NCBI GenBank assembly: GCA_938034705.1
Contig: CALHMG010000256.1
Span: forward strand, 1 to 33,770
Length of the DNA: 33,770 bases
Direction: 5' to 3'
From: an uncultured Gammaproteobacteria bacterium
GTDB taxonomy: Bacteria > Pseudomonadota > Gammaproteobacteria > Arenicellales > CALHMG01
Shown piece by piece: positions 1 to 7,900 of the stretch. Each line of letters starts with the position of its first letter. Position 1 is the first letter of the stretch. The position numbers and the translations under genes were made by a program. The notes beneath the pieces were generated by a model, which saw nothing but the letters and a program-made list of their open reading frames with translations, searched no databases and was not told where the DNA came from.

Positions 1-75
1 CGTCATGGGGACCGCCCGTTCGCGCTAGCCTCCTCCCTTTGGTCGGAACTCGCTCTGCGTGCGGTCCCCATGTCG
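1..75. repeat. Inverted repeat, long-loop palindromic element
   Basis: Positions 1-15 and 61-75 are reverse complements at 14 of 15 bases (core GCGGTCCCCATG in the right arm), separated by a 45-base loop. The loop contains no convincing ORF. The left arm touches the window edge, so the repeat may extend further. It could fold as a long hairpin, or be one copy of a dispersed palindromic intergenic element. No other copy was seen inside this window. Confidence 0.55.
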
Positions 76-121
76 CGGGGGCTTGTTGTGAAATTTTTGA
101 GTGATGTGTTGGACACAGGGG

Positions 122-160
122 TTGCGAACGACAGTTCGCAAACCCGAGCGGGAGCTCGGG
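122..160 (-). terminator. Two tandem hairpins after the luciferase-like gene (terminator or REP-like)
   Basis: Two perfect stem-loops lie back to back. One is at 143-160: a 7-bp GC-rich stem with a 4-base loop, beginning at the base next to the stop codon of the minus-strand gene. The other is at 122-141: an 8-bp stem TTGCGAAC/GTTCGCAA with a 4-base loop. On the minus strand the first stem is followed by TTT, so it can act as a weak intrinsic terminator. The paired layout also resembles REP-type doublets. Confidence 0.55.
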
Positions 161-1162
161 CTAGATGCCGAGTGCTTCGGCGATCAATCGGTAGCTTTTC
201 TGTCTGGGTTCGGGGTCGTAGGTCCAGGTGACGATGACCAGCTCGTCGAGTGACAGGCTGGTGGCCAACGCGTTGAGTTTTTCGGCGACCTGTTCGCCGG
301 TACCGACGAACGCTTTTTCGCGCATGGCGTCGCGCATCGCGATTTGCTGGTTGGTGTAGTTGAATTCGCCGGCTTCTTCTGGCGTGACCATGGGTGGGCG
401 CAGACCCTGGGCCTGATGAATTTTCCAGTACTCGCGTGACTGAAACTGGTGCCAGGCTTCTTCTTCGGTGTCCGCGGCGAGCGCCCAGACGCAGATGGTC
501 GTTTTTGCTTCGGGGAACCGCTCGCTTGGTTTGAAGTTGCTGCGATAGATTTCCAGCGCTCGATCCACGCCCTGACCGTCACTGAAAAAATACGCGTAGG
601 CGTAGGGCATACCGAGGTGGGCGCCAAGCTGGGCGCCGTAGTCGGAACTGCCGAGCATCCACATTTCAGGGCTGGTGTCGCCCATGGGGTGCGCCTTGAT
701 TTCGGCAAAGGGATGGCCCTCGGTCAGGGGCTGTCCGGTGACCCAGCTCTGCAGGTCCATGATCTGCTGAGGGAAGTAGTCGACATTCTGTGGGCCGCTC
801 GGGTTGAGCGCATATGCGGTGAGGCGATCAGATCCCGGTGCGCGACCAAGGCCCAGATCAATGCGCCCGGGTGCAATGCCCTCGAGCACTCGAAACTGCT
901 CGGCAACCTTAAGCGCTGAATAGTGCGGCAGCATCACGCCGGCGCTTCCAATACGAATCCTTTCAGTCGTGGCGCCGATTGCCGCCATCAGGACCTCGGG
1001 TGCGGTACCGACGATGCAATCGCTGTTGTGATGCTCTGATACCCAGTAGCGGTGATAGCCGAGGTCTTCACAGATCCTGGCAAGCTTGATGCTTTCCGAG
1101 ATGGCCGCAGACTGTGGACGTCCCTTGGACGCGGTCGATTGATCGAGAACAGAAAGTTGCAT
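161..1162 (-). CDS. LLM-class flavin-dependent oxidoreductase (luciferase-like, group 1)
   Basis: This 333-residue protein has the bacterial-luciferase-like TIM-barrel signature of the group 1 oxidoreductases related to E. coli YhbW: MQLSVLDQS at the N-terminus, SEHHN around residues 42-46, GSAGVMLPHYSALKVAEQF at about 72-90, and LGLGRAPGSD at about 104-112. The length fits the family. Such enzymes use reduced FMN or F420, and family resemblance alone does not give the substrate. The ATG at 1160-1162 has only a weak GAAG-type ribosome site upstream. The gene starts 14 bases after the cytochrome b561 stop codon, so cotranscription with it is likely. A hairpin pair follows the stop. Confidence 0.9.
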   Translation of the reverse strand: MQLSVLDQSTASKGRPQSAAISESIKLARICEDLGYHRYWVSEHHNSDCIVGTAPEVLMAAIGATTERIRIGSAGVMLPHYSALKVAEQFRVLEGIAPGRIDLGLGRAPGSDRLTAYALNPSGPQNVDYFPQQIMDLQSWVTGQPLTEGHPFAEIKAHPMGDTSPEMWMLGSSDYGAQLGAHLGMPYAYAYFFSDGQGVDRALEIYRSNFKPSERFPEAKTTICVWALAADTEEEAWHQFQSREYWKIHQAQGLRPPMVTPEEAGEFNYTNQQIAMRDAMREKAFVGTGEQVAEKLNALATSLSLDELVIVTWTYDPEPRQKSYRLIAEALGI

Positions 1163-1176
1163 GATTGGGTGCTTCT

Positions 1177-2442
1177 TTATTTGTGCAGATAGATGTCGAA
1201 CAATACGTCGATAGAACGACCGGCTTCGGTTTCGGCGCCGAACTCACCGCGCCCGAGCTGAATATCAAAGCGATCAAACCTTGATTTTCCCTTGAGGCGA
1301 AAACCATCGCCGTCCGGGGCGTAGCTGAACTCAAGCGGGACCGCTGCGTCAACGCCCCGAATCGTTAGCGTTCCTTCGGCAGTATAGTCACCGTTTTCGA
1401 GTGCCTTTACGCTCGAGGTTTCATAAACGACCTGTGGGAAAGCGACGATATCGAGCCAGTCGGCGCTTTTTACGACTTCGTCCCGGTCCCCGAGTCCGCT
1501 TGAGAACGACGCGCTTTCGATGCTGACGCTGATTGCTTCTGGTGTTTCTGTGCCGGTTAGTTCGACCTCAAAGCGATCGAAGCTTGCCGTGAATGCGTTG
1601 CCTCCCTGCACTGCGCTAATCGTCAGGAGGCTCTTATCAATGTCTGATCGAATCGTGTTGGCCGAAGTCGAAACGTTTGCGCTGCCGGTCGCATCGGTAT
1701 CATTTGTGTCTGCGTTTGCCTGTACGCCGTGATCGTGCGTGTGTGTGGCGCCATAAAGATGCATTCCGGCGCCGCCGGCTGCGACGGCGATCGCGAGGAA
1801 GATACCAACGACATGGCCGGTATGAACGTCGTCTGCGGTGGCGCCGCGACCGTCGATGCCGGCCTTGGTTGAATAGCCTGTCACCATTCGTGCGATCGTG
1901 CCGTCGGCGTCAAAGATCCAGTGCTTTGCCGCGCCCCCGACGTGAAGCAGGATTCCAATCAGAACACCCTTGGCGAGAAATTCGTGGACAGAGGCGAGCA
2001 GTGCCACGAGTTCGTTGTCTGGTGAAAAGTGAAAAGGCAGCCATGAATCATGAAGAATCCAGATCGGCGCCGCGCCGGTTGTGAAAAAGTGCATCAGCAG
2101 ACCGGTGACAGGCAGCGCGACAAGCGCGATGAGAAAGTAAGCCTGTACGGCCGTGGCCGCGATTACCTCGTGTCGTTTGTGTGCGCTGTGAATGAATCCA
2201 CCGGACACAACCATGGACGTCAGTCGGACAAGCGTGATTAAAAATACAATCACCCCGAGCGTCTTGTGCAAACTGAAGCGCCAGAAGGTTTCCTTGAGAA
2301 CTTCAGGATTAGTGATGTCTGCGTCGGTCATCCAGAGACCGATAGCGAGCATCAGCATCACCAGCAGCGCCGACACCCAGTGCAGGAGTCGTCGCCAGCC
2401 GGAGATGCCGTGTGCAGCAGTTCTGTTCATTGTCGATGCCAT
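1177..2442 (-). CDS. Cytochrome b561 fused to a YceI-like domain
   Basis: The 421-residue protein has two modules. Residues 15-175 form a four-helix cytochrome b561 domain with candidate haem-ligand histidines H21, H59, H153 and H167. A fifth hydrophobic segment (211-227) and a His/Asp/Asn-rich linker (about 230-262) lead into a YceI-like lipocalin-fold domain (about 265-421), recognisable from SFDRFEVELTGTET and the terminal RSIDVLFDIYLHK. YceI proteins bind isoprenoid quinones or similar amphiphiles, and b561 proteins move electrons across or along the membrane. I infer a membrane redox protein with a periplasmic lipid-binding head. The ATG at 2442 has AGAGA upstream; an alternative ATG lies four codons in. 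It sits 42 bases after the MATE gene, probably in the same transcript. Confidence 0.9.
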   Translation of the reverse strand: MASTMNRTAAHGISGWRRLLHWVSALLVMLMLAIGLWMTDADITNPEVLKETFWRFSLHKTLGVIVFLITLVRLTSMVVSGGFIHSAHKRHEVIAATAVQAYFLIALVALPVTGLLMHFFTTGAAPIWILHDSWLPFHFSPDNELVALLASVHEFLAKGVLIGILLHVGGAAKHWIFDADGTIARMVTGYSTKAGIDGRGATADDVHTGHVVGIFLAIAVAAGGAGMHLYGATHTHDHGVQANADTNDTDATGSANVSTSANTIRSDIDKSLLTISAVQGGNAFTASFDRFEVELTGTETPEAISVSIESASFSSGLGDRDEVVKSADWLDIVAFPQVVYETSSVKALENGDYTAEGTLTIRGVDAAVPLEFSYAPDGDGFRLKGKSRFDRFDIQLGRGEFGAETEAGRSIDVLFDIYLHK

Positions 2443-2484
2443 AAAATCTCTGGCTCGAACTCTATACTGGACCGCAGGCCACGG

Positions 2485-3840
2485 CTACTTTCGCCACGGT
2501 CCAAAGCGAAGACCAAGCACAATAAAGATGCCGTAGACGATCAGCGCACCGACGATCACGAGCAGAATATTCTCAGGGGTGTCTGCGCCAGTTTTGATAA
2601 GAACAAAACTACCCACCGCTACGACGGCGAATCGAACGTAGGTACCAAGAACCGGTATCAACATCGTGCCAAATCCCTGACTGGCAAAATACAGGCAAAG
2701 GCCAAGAGCAAAGAAAACATAGACCGGCCCAACATAGTTCAGGTAGATGTTGCATGCGTGTGCGACAGCTTCGACATCGGTAAAGATCGAAGACCAGGTG
2801 GACGGGAATAGCGCCATTAACATTCCGACGCTGCCGATGATGGCGGCGTTCAGGAACGAACCTTTCCAGGCAATCGTGAGTGCGCGAGCGCGCAACCCCG
2901 CGCCAATGTTTGCGCCGGTGATTGCGATCAGTGCTGAACCGAAACCGAAAATCACCGGAACCATGATGAGCTCCAGGCGCACTCCAATGCCGTAACCGGC
3001 AAGCCATTCGTCGCCGAAGCGGGCGAAGATGGCCGTGGTCAGAAGTGACAGCGCGATGGTTATTACGGACTGATTGGCAGCGAGCAATCCGTTTTTGAGA
3101 ATAGGTTTCATCGCCGAGCCGTCGATGTTGCCGCGGACCAGTCTGAAGCTTCGGTTTGGCTGGCGAAGAAAAAACGTCAGGATAATCCAGCCAGTGCCGA
3201 ACGCGACAACTACCGCCAGGCCTGCGCCACCGATACCAAGTGCAGGGACAGGGCCGAAGCCATGCACAAACATTCCGGTCAGGGCGAAGTGGGATATCGC
3301 GATTACCGCAGACGCAAACATCGGACGCACCATGTCACCGCTGCCCCGAAGCAGGGCGGACGACATGTTGTAGAGCCAGATTGTGACAATGCCCGGAAAG
3401 AACCACAGCGAGTATTCCTTGGCCGCCTGCAGCACTTCACCTCTGCCCCCGAGCATCCTGAAAAATGCATCGCCGAATAAAAAGTAGAGCGCCATTACGG
3501 TCAGCGAGCCGACGATCGCAATGACCATGGCGCATCGACCGACCGCTTCGGCCCTGGAAAAGTTCTGTTCGCCGCACGCGCGGGCCATGGCGCCGCTGAC
3601 GGCTCCGCCGATGGAGCCCGCGGAGAGCATCGTGTTCAGCATGTAGATGGGAAACACGAGGGCGACACCGGCGAGTGCTGTTTTCCCGAGGCCGCCGAGA
3701 TACCAGGCCTCGGTTACGCTGACGATCGACTGCAGAATCACCCCGAGGAGACCGGGGGCCGCGAGCCGGGCCAGCGACCGTCCGAGTGGCGCTGTGACCA
3801 GTGGATTGGTAGGCGTGTTCATGCTGGGGCGAATGGTCAA
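2485..3840 (-). CDS. MATE family multidrug/sodium efflux transporter
   Basis: This is a polytopic membrane protein of about 451 residues with the MATE pattern of two six-helix halves. The N-terminal half has PLGRSLARLAAPGLLGVILQ and LGGLGKTALAGVALVFP; the second half begins near KPILKNGLLAANQS. MATE carriers export cationic drugs or metabolites using Na+ or H+. The reading frame opens with TTG at 3840. That TTG has a strong ribosome site (GAGGAG, five bases upstream), whereas the first ATG (3822) is 23 bases from it, so I prefer TTG. It is the first gene of a likely three-gene minus-strand unit and is divergent from the GMC oxidoreductase. Confidence 0.92.
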   Translation of the reverse strand: MTIRPSMNTPTNPLVTAPLGRSLARLAAPGLLGVILQSIVSVTEAWYLGGLGKTALAGVALVFPIYMLNTMLSAGSIGGAVSGAMARACGEQNFSRAEAVGRCAMVIAIVGSLTVMALYFLFGDAFFRMLGGRGEVLQAAKEYSLWFFPGIVTIWLYNMSSALLRGSGDMVRPMFASAVIAISHFALTGMFVHGFGPVPALGIGGAGLAVVVAFGTGWIILTFFLRQPNRSFRLVRGNIDGSAMKPILKNGLLAANQSVITIALSLLTTAIFARFGDEWLAGYGIGVRLELIMVPVIFGFGSALIAITGANIGAGLRARALTIAWKGSFLNAAIIGSVGMLMALFPSTWSSIFTDVEAVAHACNIYLNYVGPVYVFFALGLCLYFASQGFGTMLIPVLGTYVRFAVVAVGSFVLIKTGADTPENILLVIVGALIVYGIFIVLGLRFGPWRK

Positions 3841-3845
3841 CGCTG

Positions 3846-3851
3846 CTCCTC
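3846..3851 (-). promoter_or_regulatory. Ribosome binding site supporting a TTG start for the MATE gene
   Basis: GAGGAG on the minus strand lies five bases before the TTG at 3840-3838. This is good spacing for that codon and too far for the ATG at 3822. Confidence 0.6.
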
Positions 3852-3916
3852 ACAGCGGCAACCAATTTGCCGGGTTCTGGCACGACGCACGAAATAACTC
3901 GAACCTCGGCAGGAGA

Positions 3917-3928
3917 CACTGCACAGTG
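3917..3928. promoter_or_regulatory. 12-bp palindrome in the MATE/GMC divergent region
   Basis: CACTGCACAGTG is a palindrome (CACTG-CA-CAGTG) in the 137-base gap between the divergent MATE and GMC genes. A GATAAT sequence follows at 3930-3935 and could be a -10 element for the GMC gene, although no good -35 was found at the right distance. It may be an operator for a dimeric regulator. Function is inferred from position and symmetry only. Confidence 0.3.
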
Positions 3929-3977
3929 CGATAATCCACCAGACCCAACGCGAACCGGATCAAAATTGAGTTCAAAC

Positions 3978-5573
3978 ATGCAGGAATTTGACTACATCGT
4001 CATTGGTGCCGGTTCTGCCGGAGCCGTACTGGCCAATCGACTGTCGGCGAACGGTTCAGCTCGAGTTTTGCTGCTGGAGGCGGGACCGAAGGACACTAAT
4101 CCCTGGATCCATGTTCCCATCGGCTACTACCGAAATATTCTCCATCCCGTTCTCAACTGGAATTACAAAACAGAGCCTGAGCCCGCAACCGGCAATCGTG
4201 AGCTGACGTGGCCGCGCGGTCGTGTGCTTGGCGGGTCGAGCGCAATCAACGGTCTTGTCTATATCCGCGGACAGCGCGAAGACTTCTACGACTGGCAGGC
4301 TCAGGGTAATTCGATGTGGGGGTACGATGATGTGTTGCCACACTTCAAGTCTGCCGAGGACAACGTGCGCGGGGCCGACGCCTTTCATGGGGGAGACGGT
4401 CCGCTGCAGATCACGGACTCAGAGACAGGTGAGCTGGCGGATGCGTATGTGGCCGCGTGTGAGGAGGCGGGGTTACCCAGAAATGACGATTTCAACGGCG
4501 CCAGTCAGGAGGGCGTGGGCTACTTTCAGCTGACGGTGAATCGCAAAGGACGTCGCGCAAGTACCGGCGTTGCCTATCTCAAACCGGTTCGTGAACGCGA
4601 AAACCTGGTTATCGAGACCGAAGCTCTGGCGGAAAAGGTTCTGTTCGAGAACAAACGCGCTACGGGCGTTCGTTACAGTCAGCGCGGGAACACGGTTGAA
4701 GCTTCGGCCAGGCGGGAAGTGATTGTGTGCGGAGGCGCCATTAATTCTCCCCAGCTGCTGCAGCTTTCAGGGGTTGGGCCCGGAGATCTGCTGCGTGAAC
4801 ACAACATACCCGTCGTGCATGATCTCAACGGCGTTGGCGCCAACCTCCAGGACCACTATCAAACGCGCGTGGTCTATGAGTGTTCGAAAAAGATTACGCT
4901 CAACGACGTTTCGGGCAGTCTGGTCAAACGGGCACTGGCCGGTATTCAGTACGGGCTGACGCGAAAGGGTCCATTGCGCATCGGCGCCGGCCAGGTCGGT
5001 GTCTTTGCAAAATCCCGACCGGACCTTGATCGCCCTGACGTGCAGTTCCATGTCATTCCGTTCAGCGCTGCCGGCCCGGGTGAGGGGCTGCACAAGTTTC
5101 CGGGCTTTACCGTGTCTGTCTGTCAGCTTCGACCCGAGAGTCGCGGCACCATACAGATTCGATCAGGCGACCCCACGGAGCATCCGACGATTCGACCTAA
5201 CTATCTCGCTACGTCGTTTGATGAACAGACAATGATTGATGGATTCAAATTGATTCGCCGTGTCTCGGAGTCGCCGTCGATTCAACCGTATATCGTGCGC
5301 GAGTTCCTGCCCGGCCCCGATGTGACATCGGACGAGCAGATTCTGGAGTACATTCGAAACACCGGAAACACGATCTTTCATCCATCCGGAACCTGCAAGA
5401 TGGGTCACGATGATGAGGCCGTGGTCGACGAGCAGCTGCGCGTTCGGGGCGTTGAAGGTTTACGCGTTGCGGATGCTTCGATCATGCCGACGGTACTTTC
5501 TGGAAACACCAATGCCGGCTGTATAATGATTGGCGAAAAGCTTGCGAGCATGATGATTGCCGAGGGCGCCTGA
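3978..5573 (+). CDS. GMC-family FAD-dependent oxidoreductase (choline dehydrogenase-like)
   Basis: This 531-residue flavoprotein shows the GMC hallmarks. The FAD dinucleotide fold is GAGSAG at 10-15 with acidic E34. The first GMC signature is around 79-103 (PRGRVLGGSSAING), the second is GGAINSPQLLQLSGVG, and the C-terminal substrate domain has HPSGTCKMG (H468) and SGNTNAG (N510/N512), which fit the catalytic His/Asn pair. Family members oxidise alcohols such as choline or polyethylene glycol, and the substrate cannot be fixed here. No betaine aldehyde dehydrogenase or BetI neighbour is present, so a betA assignment is not supported. The frame is open further upstream, but the ATG at 3978 begins right at the FAD fold. 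The trhO-like gene follows after 23 bases. Confidence 0.93.
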   Translation: MQEFDYIVIGAGSAGAVLANRLSANGSARVLLLEAGPKDTNPWIHVPIGYYRNILHPVLNWNYKTEPEPATGNRELTWPRGRVLGGSSAINGLVYIRGQREDFYDWQAQGNSMWGYDDVLPHFKSAEDNVRGADAFHGGDGPLQITDSETGELADAYVAACEEAGLPRNDDFNGASQEGVGYFQLTVNRKGRRASTGVAYLKPVRERENLVIETEALAEKVLFENKRATGVRYSQRGNTVEASARREVIVCGGAINSPQLLQLSGVGPGDLLREHNIPVVHDLNGVGANLQDHYQTRVVYECSKKITLNDVSGSLVKRALAGIQYGLTRKGPLRIGAGQVGVFAKSRPDLDRPDVQFHVIPFSAAGPGEGLHKFPGFTVSVCQLRPESRGTIQIRSGDPTEHPTIRPNYLATSFDEQTMIDGFKLIRRVSESPSIQPYIVREFLPGPDVTSDEQILEYIRNTGNTIFHPSGTCKMGHDDEAVVDEQLRVRGVEGLRVADASIMPTVLSGNTNAGCIMIGEKLASMMIAEGA

Positions 5574-5596
5574 GGGCCCGGGCCACACAACACACT

Positions 5597-7246
5597 ATGG
5601 TTGATAGCGAAGTACACGGCACCGGCGGCGAGTCGCACAAAGTCGCTGCCCTGTACAAATTTGTCTCGGTTGAAAATCCTGGAGAACTGCAGGAGGCGAT
5701 CCGTCGCGCCGGCGAGCGCTACGGCATTGTCGGGACCGTGCTGGTAGCTAGCGAGGGCATCAACGGCACGGTGGCCGGTGTACCTGATCAAGTTGACGAT
5801 TTCGTGAGCTGGCTGAAGACGGATCCCAGATTCGGTGATCTTGAACCGAAGTTTTCGTCTTCAGATCAGTCGCCGTTTTATCGATTCAAGGTCAAACTGA
5901 AAAACGAAATCGTCACCATGGGCGTGCCCACCGTGGACGCCGCAAACAACGCCGGCACCTACGTTGATCCGGAAGACTGGAATGATCTGATATCTGATCC
6001 GGATGTTGTCGTCATCGATTCACGCAACGACTATGAGGTAGGCATCGGTACATTCAAAGGCGCGATAGATCCGAAGACCAGTACGTTTGGTGAACTGCCC
6101 CGCTGGTTGCGCGAGCGCGAAGACGTGAAGCCCGGCACCAAAATTGCCATGTTCTGTACCGGCGGCATTCGGTGTGAGAAATCGACGGCGTTCCTGAAGT
6201 CCGAAGGATTCGAGGACGTCTATCACCTCAAAGGCGGAATTCTCAAGTACCTTGAACGCGTTCCGGAAGAGAACAGTCTGTGGGAGGGTGAGTGTTTTGT
6301 CTTTGACGAACGCGTTTCGGTGCTGCATGAACTCAAGACGGGTACCTACCAGCTATGTCGTGGCTGTCGCCGACCGATCAGCGATGCCGACATCGCGTCC
6401 CCGCAATATGAGCCCGGCGTCAGCTGCCCGGCCTGTATTGACGAGTTGACGGACGAGCGCCGGATTCGACTGACCGAGCGCCAGAAACAGGTCGAGCTTG
6501 CGAATGCCAGAAACGAACGTCATGTTGGCGCGGTCTACGCCAAAGACCAGTCGCCGGGCCCGGCTACCCTCGACGTGAGCAACTCGCAATATCCGATCCT
6601 GTACTCGTTTCGGCGCTGTCCCTATGCCATGCGGGCAAGGATGGCCTTGCAGGTCAGCGGCAAAACCTGCGAGCTGCGCGAAGTAGTGCTGCGCGACAAA
6701 CCGGCGCACTTCGTTGAGGTTTCACCCAAAGCGACGGTGCCTGTTGTTATTCGGCAGGATGGAACCCTGCTGGAAGAAAGTCTGGACGTGATGCTCTGGG
6801 CTCTCGATGACAACGATCCACAAAACTGGCTGACGCCGGACGCAGGTTCTTTTGATGGCATGCTCAAGTTAGTCGAGCGTGCCGACACCGAGTTCAAGGA
6901 CTGTCTTGACCGGTACAAGTATCCCAATCGCTATGAGGACGTTGACGCCATCGAGCAGCGAACGATGGGTTCCGTTTTTCTCAACGACCTCAATCAGATG
7001 CTGTCACTTGGCGAATGGCTTTACGGAGCGAGGCCGTGCCTTGCCGATATCGCGATCGCACCCTTTGTGCGCCAGTTCGCCAATCACGACCGCAACTGGT
7101 TCGACAATCAGGACTGGCCACACCTGCTGCGCTGGCTGGAAAATTTTCTGGACTCCGAGCTTTTCACCGGCGTGATGAAAAAATATCCCCAGTGGAAGCC
7201 CGGTGATCCAGCGACGCTGTTTCCGGCAGTCAGCGCACAGGGCTGA
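5597..7246 (+). CDS. trhO: tRNA uridine(34) hydroxylase TrhO fused to a glutathione S-transferase-like domain
   Basis: Residues 15-315 match TrhO/YceA, which performs prephenate-independent 5-hydroxylation of tRNA U34. An N-terminal acylphosphatase-like domain (15-100) has KVAALYKFV and SEGINGTVAG. A rhodanese domain (about 125-225) carries the active-site loop FCTGGIRCEKST, with C187 as likely catalytic cysteine. A CxxC pair follows (C254/C257, C277/C280), as is usual in longer TrhO proteins. Residues 330-549 form a separate GST-like unit: a thioredoxin-fold start with RRCPYAMRARMAL, the VPVV turn near 381 and an all-helical C-terminal half. Stand-alone TrhO proteins end near the CxxC region, so this looks like a genuine fusion in one uninterrupted frame. 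The ATG at 5597 has a weak ribosome site; coupling to the GMC gene is possible. Confidence 0.9.
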   Translation: MVDSEVHGTGGESHKVAALYKFVSVENPGELQEAIRRAGERYGIVGTVLVASEGINGTVAGVPDQVDDFVSWLKTDPRFGDLEPKFSSSDQSPFYRFKVKLKNEIVTMGVPTVDAANNAGTYVDPEDWNDLISDPDVVVIDSRNDYEVGIGTFKGAIDPKTSTFGELPRWLREREDVKPGTKIAMFCTGGIRCEKSTAFLKSEGFEDVYHLKGGILKYLERVPEENSLWEGECFVFDERVSVLHELKTGTYQLCRGCRRPISDADIASPQYEPGVSCPACIDELTDERRIRLTERQKQVELANARNERHVGAVYAKDQSPGPATLDVSNSQYPILYSFRRCPYAMRARMALQVSGKTCELREVVLRDKPAHFVEVSPKATVPVVIRQDGTLLEESLDVMLWALDDNDPQNWLTPDAGSFDGMLKLVERADTEFKDCLDRYKYPNRYEDVDAIEQRTMGSVFLNDLNQMLSLGEWLYGARPCLADIAIAPFVRQFANHDRNWFDNQDWPHLLRWLENFLDSELFTGVMKKYPQWKPGDPATLFPAVSAQG

Positions 7247-7260
7247 TTTGCCGGACGCCG

Positions 7261-7779
7261 TCAGCCTCCGGACACAGGCTGCATCTGAATTTCGACGCCG
7301 CCAACATGCACGGTCTCCTCGCCCTTGTGCACTTCCTCAAGCAATACCTCATAGCCGCCGCTTGTTCCAAGGTCGATGTTGGGATCACCCTTGAAAAGAA
7401 TCTCGGTATTCACGGCCTGATAGCCTTCGGCGTATACATACACATGAATATGCTTGGCGCTTGAGTACTGGCCCGGTACCGCGGTGCGTAGTTTGAAAGT
7501 GCCGTCGGGACCTGTAAACAGCGCGCCTTCATACTGCGGTCGGTAAACGGTCGCACCGTCGGCCTGGCGCATGGCGACACGCGCGTTGGCGATGGGCTTG
7601 CCGGTGGCGCTGACCACCCTGCCACGCAGATTGAGTTTTTCGCCGGGATCGCCGTCTTTCCAGAACGTGAGCTCGGACGGGTCGGCGAGAGTTGGCTTAC
7701 TGACAGTAAGCGTCAGTCCGCCAGTCAGTACTGCACCCAGCATCGGGGCAATCTGGATCAGGTTTCGTCGTGTAATCAT
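7261..7779 (-). CDS. Exported intradiol ring-cleavage dioxygenase-like protein
   Basis: From the ATG at 7779 this is a 172-residue protein. The N-terminus TRRNLIQ followed by a hydrophobic stretch to about residue 28 resembles a twin-arginine signal, with possible cleavage near ADP (32-34). The rest is a beta-rich domain of the intradiol dioxygenase superfamily: GRVVSATGKPIANARV, then FTGPDGTFKLRTAVPGQY and HIH. Tyr79 or Tyr83, Tyr105, His110 and His112 can supply the two-Tyr two-His Fe(III) site. It is shorter than classical catechol or protocatechuate dioxygenases and resembles the small secreted members of unknown substrate. A longer frame starts 20 codons upstream, but GAGG before the ATG and the signal position favour 7779. 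It is convergent with the trhO fusion. Confidence 0.8.
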   Translation of the reverse strand: MITRRNLIQIAPMLGAVLTGGLTLTVSKPTLADPSELTFWKDGDPGEKLNLRGRVVSATGKPIANARVAMRQADGATVYRPQYEGALFTGPDGTFKLRTAVPGQYSSAKHIHVYVYAEGYQAVNTEILFKGDPNIDLGTSGGYEVLLEEVHKGEETVHVGGVEIQMQPVSGG

Positions 7780-7900
7780 GCTGCCGCATCCTCGGGATTT
7801 CAACGCTCTCATCGTATGACTCGTGTCCGGTCTTGCCACCTGTAAATATCCCTGTCTGGTAATCTGAACCTACGGTTCTTAACTTATACGGAATCCCCGG

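Noticed and set aside
449-919. 156-residue plus-strand open frame inside the luciferase-like gene
   Set aside because: Antisense shadow of a gene with clear family motifs.
3978-5573. Calling the GMC protein choline dehydrogenase betA
   Set aside because: Motifs only show the GMC family; no bet neighbours are present, so a general call is safer.
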